A DNA stretch of 64,000 nt from Marthasterias glacialis (GCA_911728455.2 OU452236.1:10097195-10161194), one strand, 5' to 3'; shown: positions 27,501 to 42,500, numbered from the stretch's first letter. Notes: a model not told the origin generated them from the letters alone. Made by a program: numbers and translations.

Positions 27501-30500
27501 TTCTATAAACAAACAAAAATAAAAACACCCTAACATAAGATTGAAAGCTAAAGAAAATTCAATTAGAACATTTTTCTGAGTGTCATTCTGCCGTGCGCAA
27601 TTTGGCCCGATAATAAATGTGTTCCCCCAACTGAAATTGCAGAACAAGCAAAATACAGCTCTTCTGCATCCCATACAACTTGGCCTGTTGGCATTGTTGT
27701 ACTTTTCTGTATCTCTCCCTCTGGTAGGATAACTAAATAGAATAATTACTTCTCAATGAACACGTTATCTTTTAACATATAATAGCCTTCATAATTGAAT
27801 AACTGTCTATGCATTAGTTCATCATAAATACCCATGATATATTCCAATAGAGATTTTGATACGTACTTTATGTTTAAAAATTTGAGTACTTACCTTCACA
27901 ACTAGGCATAATTGAGCTCCAACGTCTATCAGATAGACAGCTACGAAAAGCATAACCTCTCATCTCATATCCTTCGTTACAATGATAGACGACTCTACTT
28001 AGGTAAGTGAATAAGTCACCATCTCGCCAACCATTCCTGGGATAGCCTGGATCACCACAGCTTACAGCTAATCAAAACACCAAGCTAATTAATTAACAAT
28101 TCATACTTTAATGGTGACTATATATTTCAGCATACTTTTTAGTACTGTATCTTTGAGATAAATTTACTTTTTCCATTTGAGTGAGAACTACAAACACCTG
28201 CTGGTGTGTTATTTTTTATAATCAGACTGGTTAGCATCTTCTGTTTTATACAATCATGGTGTGGTAAGAATGAACTCAGTGATTATAACACAGAAACTGC
28301 TTATTGAGTCTATCTACACATCAACGTTTTTAAGAAAGTTCCAATTTCTTAGAAATGAGAGAAAGCCATTAATAGTACATGTAGCTGAAGGCAGACAACA
28401 ATGCCACATCTGAATCAGAAGGGAAAACAATGTTGTGTTTAGAAAATCTGTGTTTATAAGAGGACAAGTGCCAGTGAACTAAAATGGGTTCTTGCAACAT
28501 ACCAATCCATTCAGCCCCGCCTACCAATGTATTGACCAATCACAGCCTTGAAAATGCCACTGAAAGTCCGACAAAAGTCTGACATGTTAAAATCACCATT
28601 AGAAAAGAAAGCAAACCGCCGCCGCTGTTCTGACACACAACAGCACACACTTACTGTACTAACATTTGTTTTGTTTTAATTTTTTCGTATTTCTGGTGGT
28701 GCGATTCCCACAGCAGTGGGACCTGTACAGTCGTGTAAAAGTGGTTTAACAGTGTTCCTGTCTGCATTGTTTTGGGGATTCAATGCACTGCTCAAAAGGT
28801 TATGAACCTAAATCCATACCATTCACGAAAATCATGTACATGTGTGTGTTTGATATTAGTGTGTGTGACTACAATCGAACCACCACTGCGATAGTGGCAA
28901 GAACGTCACACCATGTGCTGTGCTAGGCAGTTGCTAGGCAGTTAACAGAGTTAATATGGATAAATCTTGAGCAATACACTAAATTGTCAAAATACCAATT
29001 TATTTTAAATAATTACTTAAAATTATTTTGCATACTCTAACGCATAAAGCAAGTATATGTAGCTATGTATGAGTACCATAATAACTTATTCAACAGAAGG
29101 GTCCTCTTGATCAAACTGATATCTATGTTCCTCTGTACTAACCATAGCATTTCATAACAACTGGTGTCCAACTCAAATCAGTCAAACATGTACTAATCTC
29201 TCCATTTCCATAGTCATGGTAGCCAGGTGAACATGTGTAGGATAGTATGTCCCCTGGGCTAAATGTACGACTCCTGCTATTGTACCTTGCATGTTCAACT
29301 CTTGGCGGAGGATTGCAAATAGCTAAAAAACAAAATAAAATAAAAAAAATTATTATTGAGTTATATGACTCTGAAAGCATTGAGCAAAATATTGCAGGTG
29401 TGGCATTTCTTGTCATTTATTCCTAAAGTTGCAGGATCACATTGATTAATTGCAAGCAGCAGATACACATCACACCTTAACTAGGCTTGTGTGTTTACAG
29501 GTAATTTTGGAACCGGCCGCAACAATTCAGTTCTTGGGTACCTGAAAATAGACCTCTTAAATAGGTCCGGAAGGGCATGTATGTGGTAAGTAAGGTGGTC
29601 GCTGCAGTATGAAGACCCCCTATGTATTTCCTTCCCCAAATAGTGACTGTGTTTTAGTGCTATGGTCAAACCTACGACCCCCAAGCGAAAATGGAATGCT
29701 GTGGAGGTCACTGGTTTAATAGCCTGAGTAAGAGCAGCGGAAATTATCACTGGTACATGTTCAAGATAATAAGTATGAAATTTAAAGAATTCCTCGTGTC
29801 ATAGAAAACGAAAATGTTGTCTATGCTCTATCATACAAGTAATCTTCTTTTACCAAAGTACTACCATGGTGAACAAAATGTGTCATTTACTGCCTTAAAA
29901 TCTAAAGAAATGTTTAAAAATATTTTAAAACAACAATGTCTTGTCTATGTTCAGGGCTGCATGCTGGAAAACCTTTATATGGATGCTTTTGGAAGTCTTA
30001 CATTTAAAAAAACTATGACCATTTTATACCTTGTAAGTTTGGAGAATTTTATTTTTGTGAATGATGGATAATTAAAAAAGGAAAATTGATAAAAAATGGA
30101 TAGCAAATAGTTTCCTAGTTGTGCGTACAAGTTCTTCATCACATCAAGAATGCTGTTTGGTGTTGAATTCACCTTGCATACCGGAATAGATTCAAAATTA
30201 TATATTCAGAATCAACGTAATTGCTTTGGCAGTAACCCTAGATCAACAGCTGTTAATATAATTATTAGCAACAACTAATCATGTATATTGACTAACACAA
30301 CAACCATTTTCTAACCAGTACTAAGACAATATTCTAATCTGATGTGATTCAAGGTGAGAAGCTCTGCTGATGATGAGGGCAATCATTGGAGGATGTTATG
30401 AGATAGCACACAGTGGGATTATTTGATTTCCTTTGTAGTAATGTGCGATTACACAACATGAAAGGGTAAGGATAAACCAGTCAGGCGTGACCGGGGCGCG

Positions 30501-33500
30501 CACCAGCATGATGCAAGCCCTGGCCACGCCAGTCGTATTCCTGAAACCATCCTGTGTGCTGTACCTCTCTCTTGAGTTCCCTTCAATGCACAGGCTTCAG
30601 CGGTGCGACTCACCTTTAGACGCAGACGTCTCTGGTAATATTAACCAAATGCTGCTATAGGCTAAACACTAGCTCCATTCACAACAACTTAATAAAGTAT
30701 CTGGCCGACAACAAAAACTTTGAAGTTAATGTAAAATCCTTTGTCCTTTCCAGAACTACACCAAACTCTTGACCTTATTTATCATACCGAAAACATGAGC
30801 CCTATGGATGCTAAGATCACATACCTCTTACTGTACATCTGGCAGGCTGTGCACTCCATTGACCAGTAATCTCACAAGAAATCTCTTGAGTTTCAGTGTC
30901 CATTTCATAACCATCATCACAGCCTATAGTTGCTACTGATGTATACATACTACCACTTGGAGTGACAGACAGGATGATTGTGCCTTCAGTCAGCTCTATA
31001 TCTTGACAGTAACCCGGGACAACTAAATAAAAACCAGGACAAACAAGCAACACATTAAATACTAAATAACAACCAATCATGGTTTTTGATTAGTCAATAT
31101 CAGACACATCAAATATGAATTCAATTTACTTTTATGCTTGAAATTGGAATTCAGGAAAAAATATTGTCCGAGCCAGCAAGCGGGCGACGTTTAAATTAAA
31201 TATGCCATTGTGTAAAATTGGAATACCGCAACAAAAGTTACTCAACATGCCGTGTTACGCTCAATTTTACCCACGCAAAAAAAAAAACCCAAAACATGGT
31301 CTTGAATATGTCGCCTATTTTTGCTCATTATGCATGGGTTATAATTGTGTAATTCTGATTCCAGACCTTGTCCTTTTGTTTCAAGAAGACAATTACGAGA
31401 CATAAAAAGGCTTCTACCATTGTTTATATTCATTGTATTTAAGCTCAATGGAGGTTAGTCAGAGTGAACCGGGGATGCAGCCTTGATTCTGGATTAGTAC
31501 CAATCATCGGCGGAGAGGTTCAGCAATTCATGGTGCATGTAAATGATCTTTTTGATTTGCTGCAGCCGCCTTGTGGAACTCACTCCCATCTGTTGTGCGT
31601 CTTCCTCCATCTTTGCCAAGTTTCAAGAAGAACTTAAAACATTTTTGTTCAAGGATGCTTTTTAACTGTATTTATGAACTTATTTTGTCAACTTGCTTTG
31701 CTTTTTCATGTTACCAGTGTGGTTTTTATATTTGCTAAGCGCCCTGCACATTATGTAGTTGAGGGATACCAGCACTATTCAAATTTACATTACTGTTATT
31801 ATTAATATTATTATTATTATTATGTATTTGGCATTTTCTCGATAGGGAAAACAAAAATCCCGGTGGTGTAAAGAGAATCTTTAAGTCAGGGTTTCTTTGT
31901 GCGAGCAGTACTCTCAAAGAAAAATAATTCTGGCAATTCAGAGAAAATAAACCCGTCCACCCAGCAAGACGGGGAAAAATTGAGGATTCCCAGCAGCAAA
32001 CTGGTTAAGAAGATGTATTAATTCAACAAACAGCTCAAATCTAACAATCATAACTGTGATTTACTGATCCTCATTATACCAATGAGGAATCAAACTTTGG
32101 TTTTATTTGAATAAGAGAAAGAAATGTTCACTGTAGTAAACATAAATTTAACTTACAAACATCCACACAACTCATGCCGCAGGCATCACGACACACACAT
32201 ATCTGCTGTGTTTTCTTGGGACAATCCTTTTGCCTGGTACATGCTGGCAAACATTCACTTCCATTTACAAGACGAGGACATATTTCACCTGTTTTGAAAT
32301 GGAAGAAATGAGGCAGGGAATGTATAGATATTAAATTGTTGCATTTCATCTTATTATGTACAGATGTACCTCATACTGATGCCCTCAATCATGTTGGTTA
32401 GTAGAGTATGCATCAAAGCACACGTTTGTACTCTGTGCAATTTTTTCTGTATGTTGGGTTTTCAAAACAGCATACATTGTACAATTTTTACTAAACTGCT
32501 CTGATTTGCCACTGTTCAAAAAGCACATTTCCATGTGATTGTACATCAGTCAAACAGTGAAAAAGTGGTAATGGTCAGCTTAATTCCAGATTATGCATTT
32601 TAGAGGATTGTGTGACTCTCTACATCCCCACAAATGGACAACCTCCATAGGTTTGGACACACAATGGGCAGAACTACATCTGTCTTACCTTGGCCAGTCA
32701 GAACAGATGGAAGGTAAAAGAGATTTGACAAATTAAGCATACAATTTTTGATCAGGCAGCAGGTCGGAATTGTTCATATGCTTTAAGGCAAAAAGAGAGA
32801 GAGAGAGCAAAGTTGCAATTTTTGACATAAATAAAACATTGATGATTTGTGAAGGGCAAACTAACTAACTGTAGTGTTGGTGTTATCCCATGAACTCCCG
32901 ACTCCAGTATCCAGTCATAGATTAGTTGGTGTGGTTGGTGTGGTTTATGTTAGAATGGTGTCACACTCAATTGGATCTTTAAACGTAGTATAGTATAAAA
33001 AAAATGAAGTCAACCAATCTTAATTAACACTGGGGTAGGAAAGATCCTTGAAAAATAGTGTTGAATTAACATTACCATTTGGCAAACATGTTGGTGTTGC
33101 ATCTACATTCCATTCTCCATCTCCTAAGCACGTCCTCTCTATAGCATTAACTAAGCCGTACCCAGGAGAGCACTTGTACGTTGCTTTAGCACCGTGGGCT
33201 CGATTAGTTGTGTACACAACGCTCCCGTGAACAGGAACAGGTAATTCTTGGCATAGTTTAGGATCTGCAGTAGTAAAGTGATCTTATTTTACAATAATGA
33301 CATACACTTAAAATTATTCTGCTTTGCCGACCTTTCCCAGCTGAGGATTAGCTGTTCCGACTTCTTAGCAGTCAGAACAGGTTTTGTGTTCGACAAAATG
33401 TTTATTAGCTATTCCGACTAATAATTAAAAGGTTTTGTTTTCGTAATGATGTTTAGCCAGCCGGTACAACCTGGGAGCAAAAGCAAAGACACTTCACTCA

Positions 33501-36500
33501 TCAGCACCTAGCCCTCGCTACTCAGTGGATGGGTACTGTGCTCAAGTTTGGATAAACTCTACACACACCAGCCTCGTCGATGTCCAACTCAACGACACCA
33601 AGAGGACCATCACTGGTGTCATTCGCTGTACAAAGACTGACTGGCTACCAGTCCTAAGTAACATTGCCCCTCCAGACATCCTACAAGATGCTGCAACATC
33701 AAGGCTGGTTCTCAAGAACCAGTCTAACCCTGAGTTTCCTTGACATTAACTTCCACCCCAGGCCTAGACTGAAGTCTAGACACCCAATCTGGTCAAATAC
33801 GCGAGACAGCACAGCAAAAGCAGAGCACACGGTGGCAAAATCACACTGACATCCAGCACAAGTTCCTCGTCGCTGACCCCCACCACCCAGCTCCCGGGAA
33901 TGGACCTCCCCTGCAGTCAATGGTGCCTCCTGAACCGGTTCCGCACCCGATGCGGGGCCATGCCACAGCAGCTACCACTTACTAGTGGGGCTTCTCGGCA
34001 TCCCCGCATTGTGAGAGTGTGGCGAACCCCAGACGATGCACCATATATGATAGCCGACTGCCCCGACACTTGCCTTAATGGTGGAATCATCACACTAGTC
34101 CTTCATCAGGCCTGGCCATCAACCGACTTACAGACTTTATCAAGAGATCAAAATAGCATACGAAATCATCACTATCACCTCAAATAGGGTCAAAATCAGG
34201 GTTTGGATTGTATAACCATATTAATATACAATAGGAACAGCTTTGTGTTTGTCCATAAGACACACTTGTAATGAAAAGTGAACACAGTGATGGCCGCTGT
34301 AATTGACCTTAGACAATTCTGTAAATTTAAAGTTGATACCGTAACTGTTGAATCATTTGAAATCTGAAAACTTGATCAGTCTCAAATGTAAACAATTTGG
34401 GAACCGTGGGTTTCCATACATTGCTTTAAAGATGTAGCGAGAAAAAACTGTACACTTCAATGGGTCCCAATGTTCAGATACATGCAAGACTTGCAGTCAC
34501 TCGTATTCTTCCATTATTTCAACCTGAAACAGCTAGTCTTGTAAAAATAGACATGCATTCATGCGTATTTTACAACAGAGGTCTGAACATTATTTATGCA
34601 CCCCATGCACATGAATGAAGTTCTTACTGCGTATATTGATGCATCGATATCCACATGCTCCATCACAAACACACTGTCTATTTCCATTACAAACGTCTGT
34701 ATCTAAGCTACATTGTTTGTTTTTGCAGGTACGGCTGGATTCGGTAACTGCTGACTCATCCAATATGCAGTCATTCTGATGTACTGGATTGGCTGCAAAA
34801 AAAAGGATAAATAAATAAAACAGCATTTAAAAAAAAAAAATTTACAATCGAATTGAACTCCTCGAACTTTTGCTTACAGGAACACATTGCCATCAAATCT
34901 GTTAAAATTTTGCTGTTTGGAATTGCTCTTTGATCCTTTTTAATTTTAAGATTACTAAAACATCAATTTGCTTCTGGAAATCCAACCAGCAGAATCACTC
35001 TACATAGAAACATACGGTCCGCCATTTTATGGAGTCAAAAATTAGGTTCTACAAAATAGCGGATGTTCTATCATAAAATTAAACAAAAACCACACCATTT
35101 CACGGGATATTTATGTTAATCATTATGTTCTACTTTTAAATATCCATCCAACCATTTATCTTATGACAAACTCTGTTTATAACCTAAAAGCGCACAATCC
35201 GAAGGCAATGTGTGTACAATTAGGTTGGTACAAATTCATCCCAATCCAATGATGAAAACATGTTTTGCTTCGGTCGACACTTAAAACCTCGGTCGGCCAA
35301 TGAAACATCAAATGAAACATGCAAGAGCAGATCATGCCCTTTGAGCAATTCGACCTCGATGCTTTAAGAAAGTAAAAAAATCACTTGGTCAATCTTGACC
35401 TTTCGGTTTGCCGACTGAAATTGTATGGCAGTTCAAGCCTCTCTGAAGATTTGCCTAAAGCCACGTGTTCTATAGACTACAATGCCAGTCATGTCGTGCC
35501 GTGCTGCTACCCTGCATGTGAATTTTTTTCCTAGCGCGGTAAAGGCCAAGATTTGCATACCTCGCTCCCATTGGCTGGGGTCCGTATATGCATAAGCTTT
35601 ATAAAAATATTATCAAGAGACCGATTGCGCGACAATGTTTACATGTGGTCACGTGACTATGCACTACCGGCGTCGGACGACTATTATGTAGCCACCTGTC
35701 TGTTATTTTGTTTTTAATGTTGGCCTAAATCACTGTAAAAAAAAAAAGGGTAAAGAACGTTGGAAAAGTGAGCATTGATACCTAGCCTTGCAGAATTTCA
35801 AATAGGCAAAGGAATCACACAGTTTTGGAAAGCAATTTCTTTGGAGAATTTCAGCTTCAAAACTTTGAATTTTTTGTGTTGAAAAGTGTGTGGTGATCGC
35901 GGTTGTCTGGCCTAACGTTCCGTTGCGCGCTGTACACATCGTGCACATTTATACGGTACTTTTACAATTTTCAAGACTTGCTGGAACTGTCCTTACTGGC
36001 TTTACGATTCAGCCACTTGAAGGTCTCTGGTACAAACTCTGGAATATCTTTCACAGATTTCGAGCAAAAAAAGCCTCGGTCGAATAAACTAAATGCATTA
36101 ATCATCGTGTACCATACCACCCTTTCCTAAGGAGGATTACGTGTGTGTTTACATTTTATACCCAAAAGGGGTCACGTGTCGCGGGTCGCGCAATCGGTCT
36201 AGTAACAGCGGCTGCATGCACAGAATGGCTCATCACATGCCACTTTTCGCAAGGCCAGTTTCGCAACGGCACAACAGTTGAATTAAATTATTGTGTTAAT
36301 TTAATGTAAAGACAGGCGACGGCACGACGCGACGAAAGCTGGAAATAAAATAACAAGGCAAAGAACAAGCGCGAGTTGAGAAGCTTTATTGCACTGAAAT
36401 TATTAGTTTTTTAATTAAGTTTTGTTTTTAAAAGTTCTACATTTGTGTAAAGGTGCAGGGATGACACCTTGAATTTAAAAAAAGCTACACATGTTATTGT

Positions 36501-39500
36501 CAGTTTTCATTTCAAGTATAAGATTGAAATATTTGTTATACGTCTGCTTATAATTTTTGTCCCGTAGCAGCTATATCTAAGTTATTTATAAGAAATCATG
36601 GGACCGTAGTTATTGTGGGTAGCAATATGGTAGTTTTCCAATGTAGACAGTATATTTAACGTAAGGCTCTGAACGATTTAGATTTTGCCGAAAGGTTCAG
36701 GCATTTGAATCTTTTTCATAGAAAATTTCTTTTTTATGAAACCCCATTTGTGCCACTTGACTAGTGCATGTATGTTTCACCTTATGTGATGTATTTCACA
36801 GCACCGCCACTTATATCTTACGGCCGCCATTTAGTAAGTAGCGGCCGCAACTTATTATCTCGTTGCGGCCACAACTTCAGACTAAAGAACTGTACGTATT
36901 AATGTCAAAGGTTTTTCGAAAATATTGGCCACTGCCAAAAATTGATTTCCTTCATTTGATATTTAATGGACTTTTGCCCCAAAATGACAAAATATGGAAA
37001 AACAACTTTAAAAATATTTACATTGGCATGACAACAGCCAAATTAACCCTATCAGGACCGGGTTTTTTTGGTTGTACGGGGACCGGGGAGGGGCACATAT
37101 TGCCCCCCCCCCCCTCCGTATTTTCCAAAGTGTTCTACTGATTTTGATGAAACTTGCCACAAATGTTCATTTTACCAAGTTCTAAATGATAACGTCACAA
37201 AATTTCAAAAAATCGTCACTAGAGGGCATTTTGACTGTTTTTTTGCCCATTTTTGGTCAAAAATCTTGTTTTTGCCATAACTTCTGTATTTTTTGTCCGA
37301 ATGTTTTGAAACTTGGGAAACCTGTACATTTTCACAAGATACATATAATGTGAACCTAATTTAGTCACTGGAGTTATCTTTAGGGGGTATAATAATTAAT
37401 TAATTTATCCCATTTTCAGGGAAAAAATGTTTTTTGCGTTTTTTCACTAAACAATCAAAATGGCCGCCGCCAAGGGCCCAAGGAGAAATTTAAAGGCTTG
37501 TTTGACAAATCTGAACATTTTTGGGGTCTGAAAAGTAAGAAATTAGCAGGTTGAAAATGTTCCATTGTTAAAAAACTTGATATAATTTGACCCCCTAATT
37601 ATTACAGGCTGAAAACACAAAATTCAAGATGGCCGCCACAAATGGCGGCCATTTTGAATTACGAAAACCATTTCAGACTATCACGTGACTCACCACTATC
37701 ACTTTTCTGGCAAAAAAATATAAAATAAGTGGAAATTATGTCCAAAAAGTTTTAAAAAATCACCCCCAAAAAATCACAAAAAATCACTAAAAATAGTAAA
37801 ATCGTGTGACCCAAGGTCAAACAAATGGTTGCCATGGCAACAGTTAACCCCTGGTATCAATTATTTTATGCCAATATGATCCTAGATATATTTTAGGAAA
37901 AGTCAGAAAATTTCGCGGTGATCGGACTAAGTGTTAAAAAGTTACGGGGAAAAAATTGGAAGGGGGCACACATTGTGCCCCCGGTCCTGATAGGGTTAAA
38001 AGGACACATTGCCTTCTGAAAGGGCGCTATTGGGCTATATAAATGTTTGCTATGAAAATAAATATGGTTAGATAGATATTTTAAAAGTAGAATAAAATCA
38101 CTCACGTAAACATCCCTTACAAGTGTATGTTTTTTGTTTAATTCCCTGACAGAACACGGCCCACCATTTTGTAGATCAAGGTTGTGACTCCGTTTGCTTC
38201 TATGTAGAGTGTGGTTCCACTGGTTTTTATTTCCAGAGGCAAATTTATGTGTTTTGTTTTGTTTGTTTAATAACTAAGTTCAAATAGGGTTGTTTTGGAA
38301 TTCTTTAATAAGTTGCGGCCGCAACTTACCAAGTGGCGGTCACAAGATATAACCCTCCTTTGAACCTAGAGACTGTTTGAGGCAGTCGGTTTTTAGTGTT
38401 TTTTGAATAACTTGTTTGATTAAATTTGAATATTTTGAAACTCCATGTATTCCTCAAGCAGTCAATTCCCTTCAAAACAAGGTATCCCCCGTTAAAATCG
38501 GCCCAGGCACTCTGCCAAAACATGCCATCAGCTAGTCATGCCTCAGGGGAGTCCTATTTCAACCCCTGTGCTAAGCAATACGGCCTTGTTGTTTATTGCG
38601 CTGTGTCACAAGGCCAGACGTATCAATGAATGATGTCATACCCTTGGTTAATGTCTGGCCTGACATCAGTGTATCATTTTGAACCAATCCAAAGTCTGTA
38701 TTGGGGCTGGGGATGGTGGGGGTGGGAAGGCGGGGCTTTAGTGTTATTCGTTTGATACTGAAAGTTCATCAGCCTTTGATGTCTGGGTGGGTAGACCTAC
38801 GGTCTTTTCCTTCCTCAATGCTTGAGGCCTGGAGGTTATAGATAATATTTTCTAGGAATAAGATGTGATCAAACACCAGTCGATTGTTAGTTGTGGCATG
38901 GTAGTGGTGTGTGTGTGTGTGTTTGGGGGTGAAGTTGGGGTGGCGGGGGGTGTCAAAGGCGGGGCTTAGCATAAGGGTTGTTTTCCGATAAGGAGCTGTC
39001 AGCCACCTTTTGGAATGGCCTGAAAATGAATATAATATAGTGAGGGAGAAACCTCTAGAAGATGTTTATATTTGTCAGATAAATATATTGAAAACAATTC
39101 TGGAAAAGTTACACCGATGCCCTAGGGTACTGCAAACTGCAGTACGGCATATTGTGCATTGTTTATTGGAAATAAGGTCAGGTTAACAATATTTTATGAT
39201 TGGGTGTCTAGATGTACTACTACGGGCCTGATGATGATTTTTTAGCGTGGGAAGACCCTCTAGAAGATAATTTTTTATATGTTCAACATGATAAACATTT
39301 TGAAAAAAAATCTGGAAAAGTTACATGGACGCCCTAGGGTACTATAAACAATAGTATGTCAGTCCATTCGTGTAATTTGAGCCCTCATGGAGACGCAGGG
39401 CTTAAGTTGCGGCCTCAACTTACTAAGTGTCGGCCGCAAGATAATAGGTTGCGGCCGCAATATAATTAAGATGCGAGCCGCAAGATAATAAGTTGCGGCC

Positions 39501-42500
39501 GCAACTTACTAAGTGGCGGCCGCAAGATATAAGTGGCGGTGCTGTGAAATACATCACATAAGGTGAAACATATTACATGCACTATATTCAAGTGGCCCGA
39601 ATGGGGCTTCATACTTTTTGATTGTTGATTTGTTCTTAAAGTATTCATTCAAACGTGTTTGGATTTGTGTTCTTTATGGAATTCTATCTCTGCCATTTCA
39701 ACGGCGCATGTTTGGTGGTGATTGTAGTGTCCCTCGCCGCTTGCGCCGTCAACGGCGCATTGTCGCATTGTGCCGTCGCATAGTCACGTCGTGCCGTTGC
39801 ATAGTCGCGTCGTGCCGTCGCATTGTTGCGTCATGCCGTCGCATTATTGCATTGTCGCCTGTGTGTTGTTGGTCTTTGTAGCCGCTTACGCCGTGGTCGG
39901 CGCATAGTCGCGTCGTGCCGTCGCATTGTCGCGCTGTGCTGTCGCATTGTCGCAGTTTTACTGTATTATTCAGCGTCGTCTGGTCACCAGTTCTACCGAC
40001 CTGAAAAGACAGCTTCAATACGCCTATCATCAGAAAGGTACCACACTTTTTCTTTCATTGTGTAGGCCTACTTGTTAAGCAATAATATATAATTATTGCT
40101 AAACAAGTACACAATAAAGTGTGGTACCTTTCTAATGATAGGTGTATTGGTGCTGTATTTTCAGGTCGGTAGAACTGGTGACCAGACGACGCTGAATAAT
40201 ACAGTAAAACTGCTTCCGGGCGACAATGCGACGGCACAACGCGACTATGCGACGGCACTATGCAATGTCTACAAAAGTAGGCGACGGCACGACGCGACAA
40301 TGCGACAATGCGACGACGCGACGCGACAATGTGCCGTTAACGGCGCAAGCGGCGAGGGACACTACAATCACCACCATACATGTTCCGTTGAAATGGCAGA
40401 GATAGAATTCCATAGTTCTTGCCTGTATAGTTTTTTTTGCTCTTGTGAACAATGAATGTATACTCTTTTAAGAGTTTCTTTATGACATTTTTGCTAACTT
40501 ATTTATTATGTGCAACCTCAAAATCAAACATGCACATTGCAAGCTACTTAGTTTTACCCTTATGAAATGTAAAATTTACATTTAAATGTTTTGTGAGAAA
40601 GGAATCTCAAATTCTTCCAAACTGATTTACTTGAAGAAGAAACAAATGTTTATTGTCAAAGACAGACGAGGAGACAGCACAACAGGCGACGGCTCGACGG
40701 GCGTCGGCAAGACGTCAACAGGCGACGGCATGGCGGCACGGCACAACGGCACAACGCGACGGCACTACAATTGTATTAAATTATTAATGGCAAAACAGGC
40801 AACGGCACGACGCGACGGCTATATACACCACGTTAAAGCCAGTTGCCGATGTAGACGTGACTGTTAAAACTTTTTATGAATAAATTGTATAGGATACATT
40901 CAACTCCTAGAAAATACAGACAAGCGCGTCCAGCCTGGCTGAGATTTCAAGTTTAGATAACACGCTTCACTAAAACTAGACTTGGTTTAAGTCGGGTTTC
41001 GTGGTGACGAGTCAGTAATAATGTGTCTGAGCTTTTTGTAACGCGCGCCCATTAGTGTCAATTAATTACCAATCCAGTGAATTCCAGATCGCAAAACCCG
41101 ACTTGGTCAATTCGCCACAGCCAATGAGACAGCAGCATTCGGGGAATCGGCGCGCAATATCAAAATGCAGGCTGCATGACATTGATATGCAGTGTTGTTG
41201 TTTTGTACATGGACTTATTCATTACGTTTTGGGTCAACCTTGAACATGTCAAAGAATATACTTGTTACAGATTATTATTTATTTATTTCAATTAAGCTTC
41301 ATGCTATTATCCATAGATATCAATAGCGATTCTTTATTGTCATAATTGTATTTAACTTGGTAGAGATAAATTGACAACACCCGCTTTAAAAATGAACGAG
41401 TCGTTAAAAACTAAACCGATTTCATTGGTCAGCAGAGGACGTGTTTGTTACATGTTCAAACTATTGCATATTATACATTATGAATAACTACATATCACGC
41501 TAGGGGTTGCCTCCTGGCGAATTCATCAAGTCGTACTTCCGCACAACAAAGCGCTGAAATAAAGCCGCGATGGGTGATTGCAGCAGTGGATCGATTGTCG
41601 ATTGTTCAGATGGACAAGGACTCGACGAAAGTATGGCTTGGGTCAAGTCTAGTGTCACATGCAATTGTGTCCGCCATGCAATACTGTCCGCTCTGGGTAC
41701 TTTTGCATATGCAATCGTGTCCCGGGCTATGCAAAACCGCATGAATGTGCAGCATGAATATTCACGTCCCATATGATTACAGCTCCCTGCAACGGTTTCA
41801 GCGCTTTATTTTTTCTTCTATTTTAAATTTGTTGACATATATATAAACATGACCCGGGGTTGTCTGGACAAGCAAAATTTCCACGGGCCCGCCGTTTTCG
41901 CCGAATATTTGACCATAGGCTTCGAGGACCGTTTTGCACGGTGGCGGACAAGATTGCATGTGCAAATGTGTCCGGGCGGACACAACTGCATTATGCAGCA
42001 GCGTCCGGGCGGACACGATTGCATATGCAAAACCGTCAGGCAGACGGTATCGCATATGCAATAATGTCCGCCGGATAGTATTGCATAGAGGAGATAATTG
42101 CATGCGACACCGGCCGCGCTGGGCGTTTTATTTTTTTTCTGCAGTCCGAAATTGCCACTGTCGTATCGATTTTCAATGGGAATTTCTTTTCTTTGAAAAG
42201 GGAATCTTTGTTATTTTTTTTCGAGGATGGCAATTCTAGACTGCAGAAAAACAAATGCCGCCGGGGCAGGGGCTTGCCCTTGCTGGAGCAGGTCCTTACG
42301 TGCCGAGGTTACTCTGAGATTTCTGCCTTTTTGCCCATGGGAACTTTACAATGCATGTACAACTGCAGCAGATATGGTTGCAGCAAGCTGCTCAACAGTA
42401 GATTGCTCCGCCATTTCGTTTGTTTGTTTGTTTGTTTGTTTTGTTTTTTCACAAGACTTCAAGGGCACAAAGGGCGCCTGCTAGTGCTATGTGCATGAAA

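Noticed and set aside
39618..40455. Arg/Cys/His-rich open frames on both strands
   Set aside because: Translations of the palindromic CGACGGCAC tandem units; mirrored arms give mirrored peptides.
41500..42254. Cluster of about 70-100-codon frames (and the same at 46073-46972)
   Set aside because: Both loci are copies of one foldback element and the peptides are translations of its palindromic modules.
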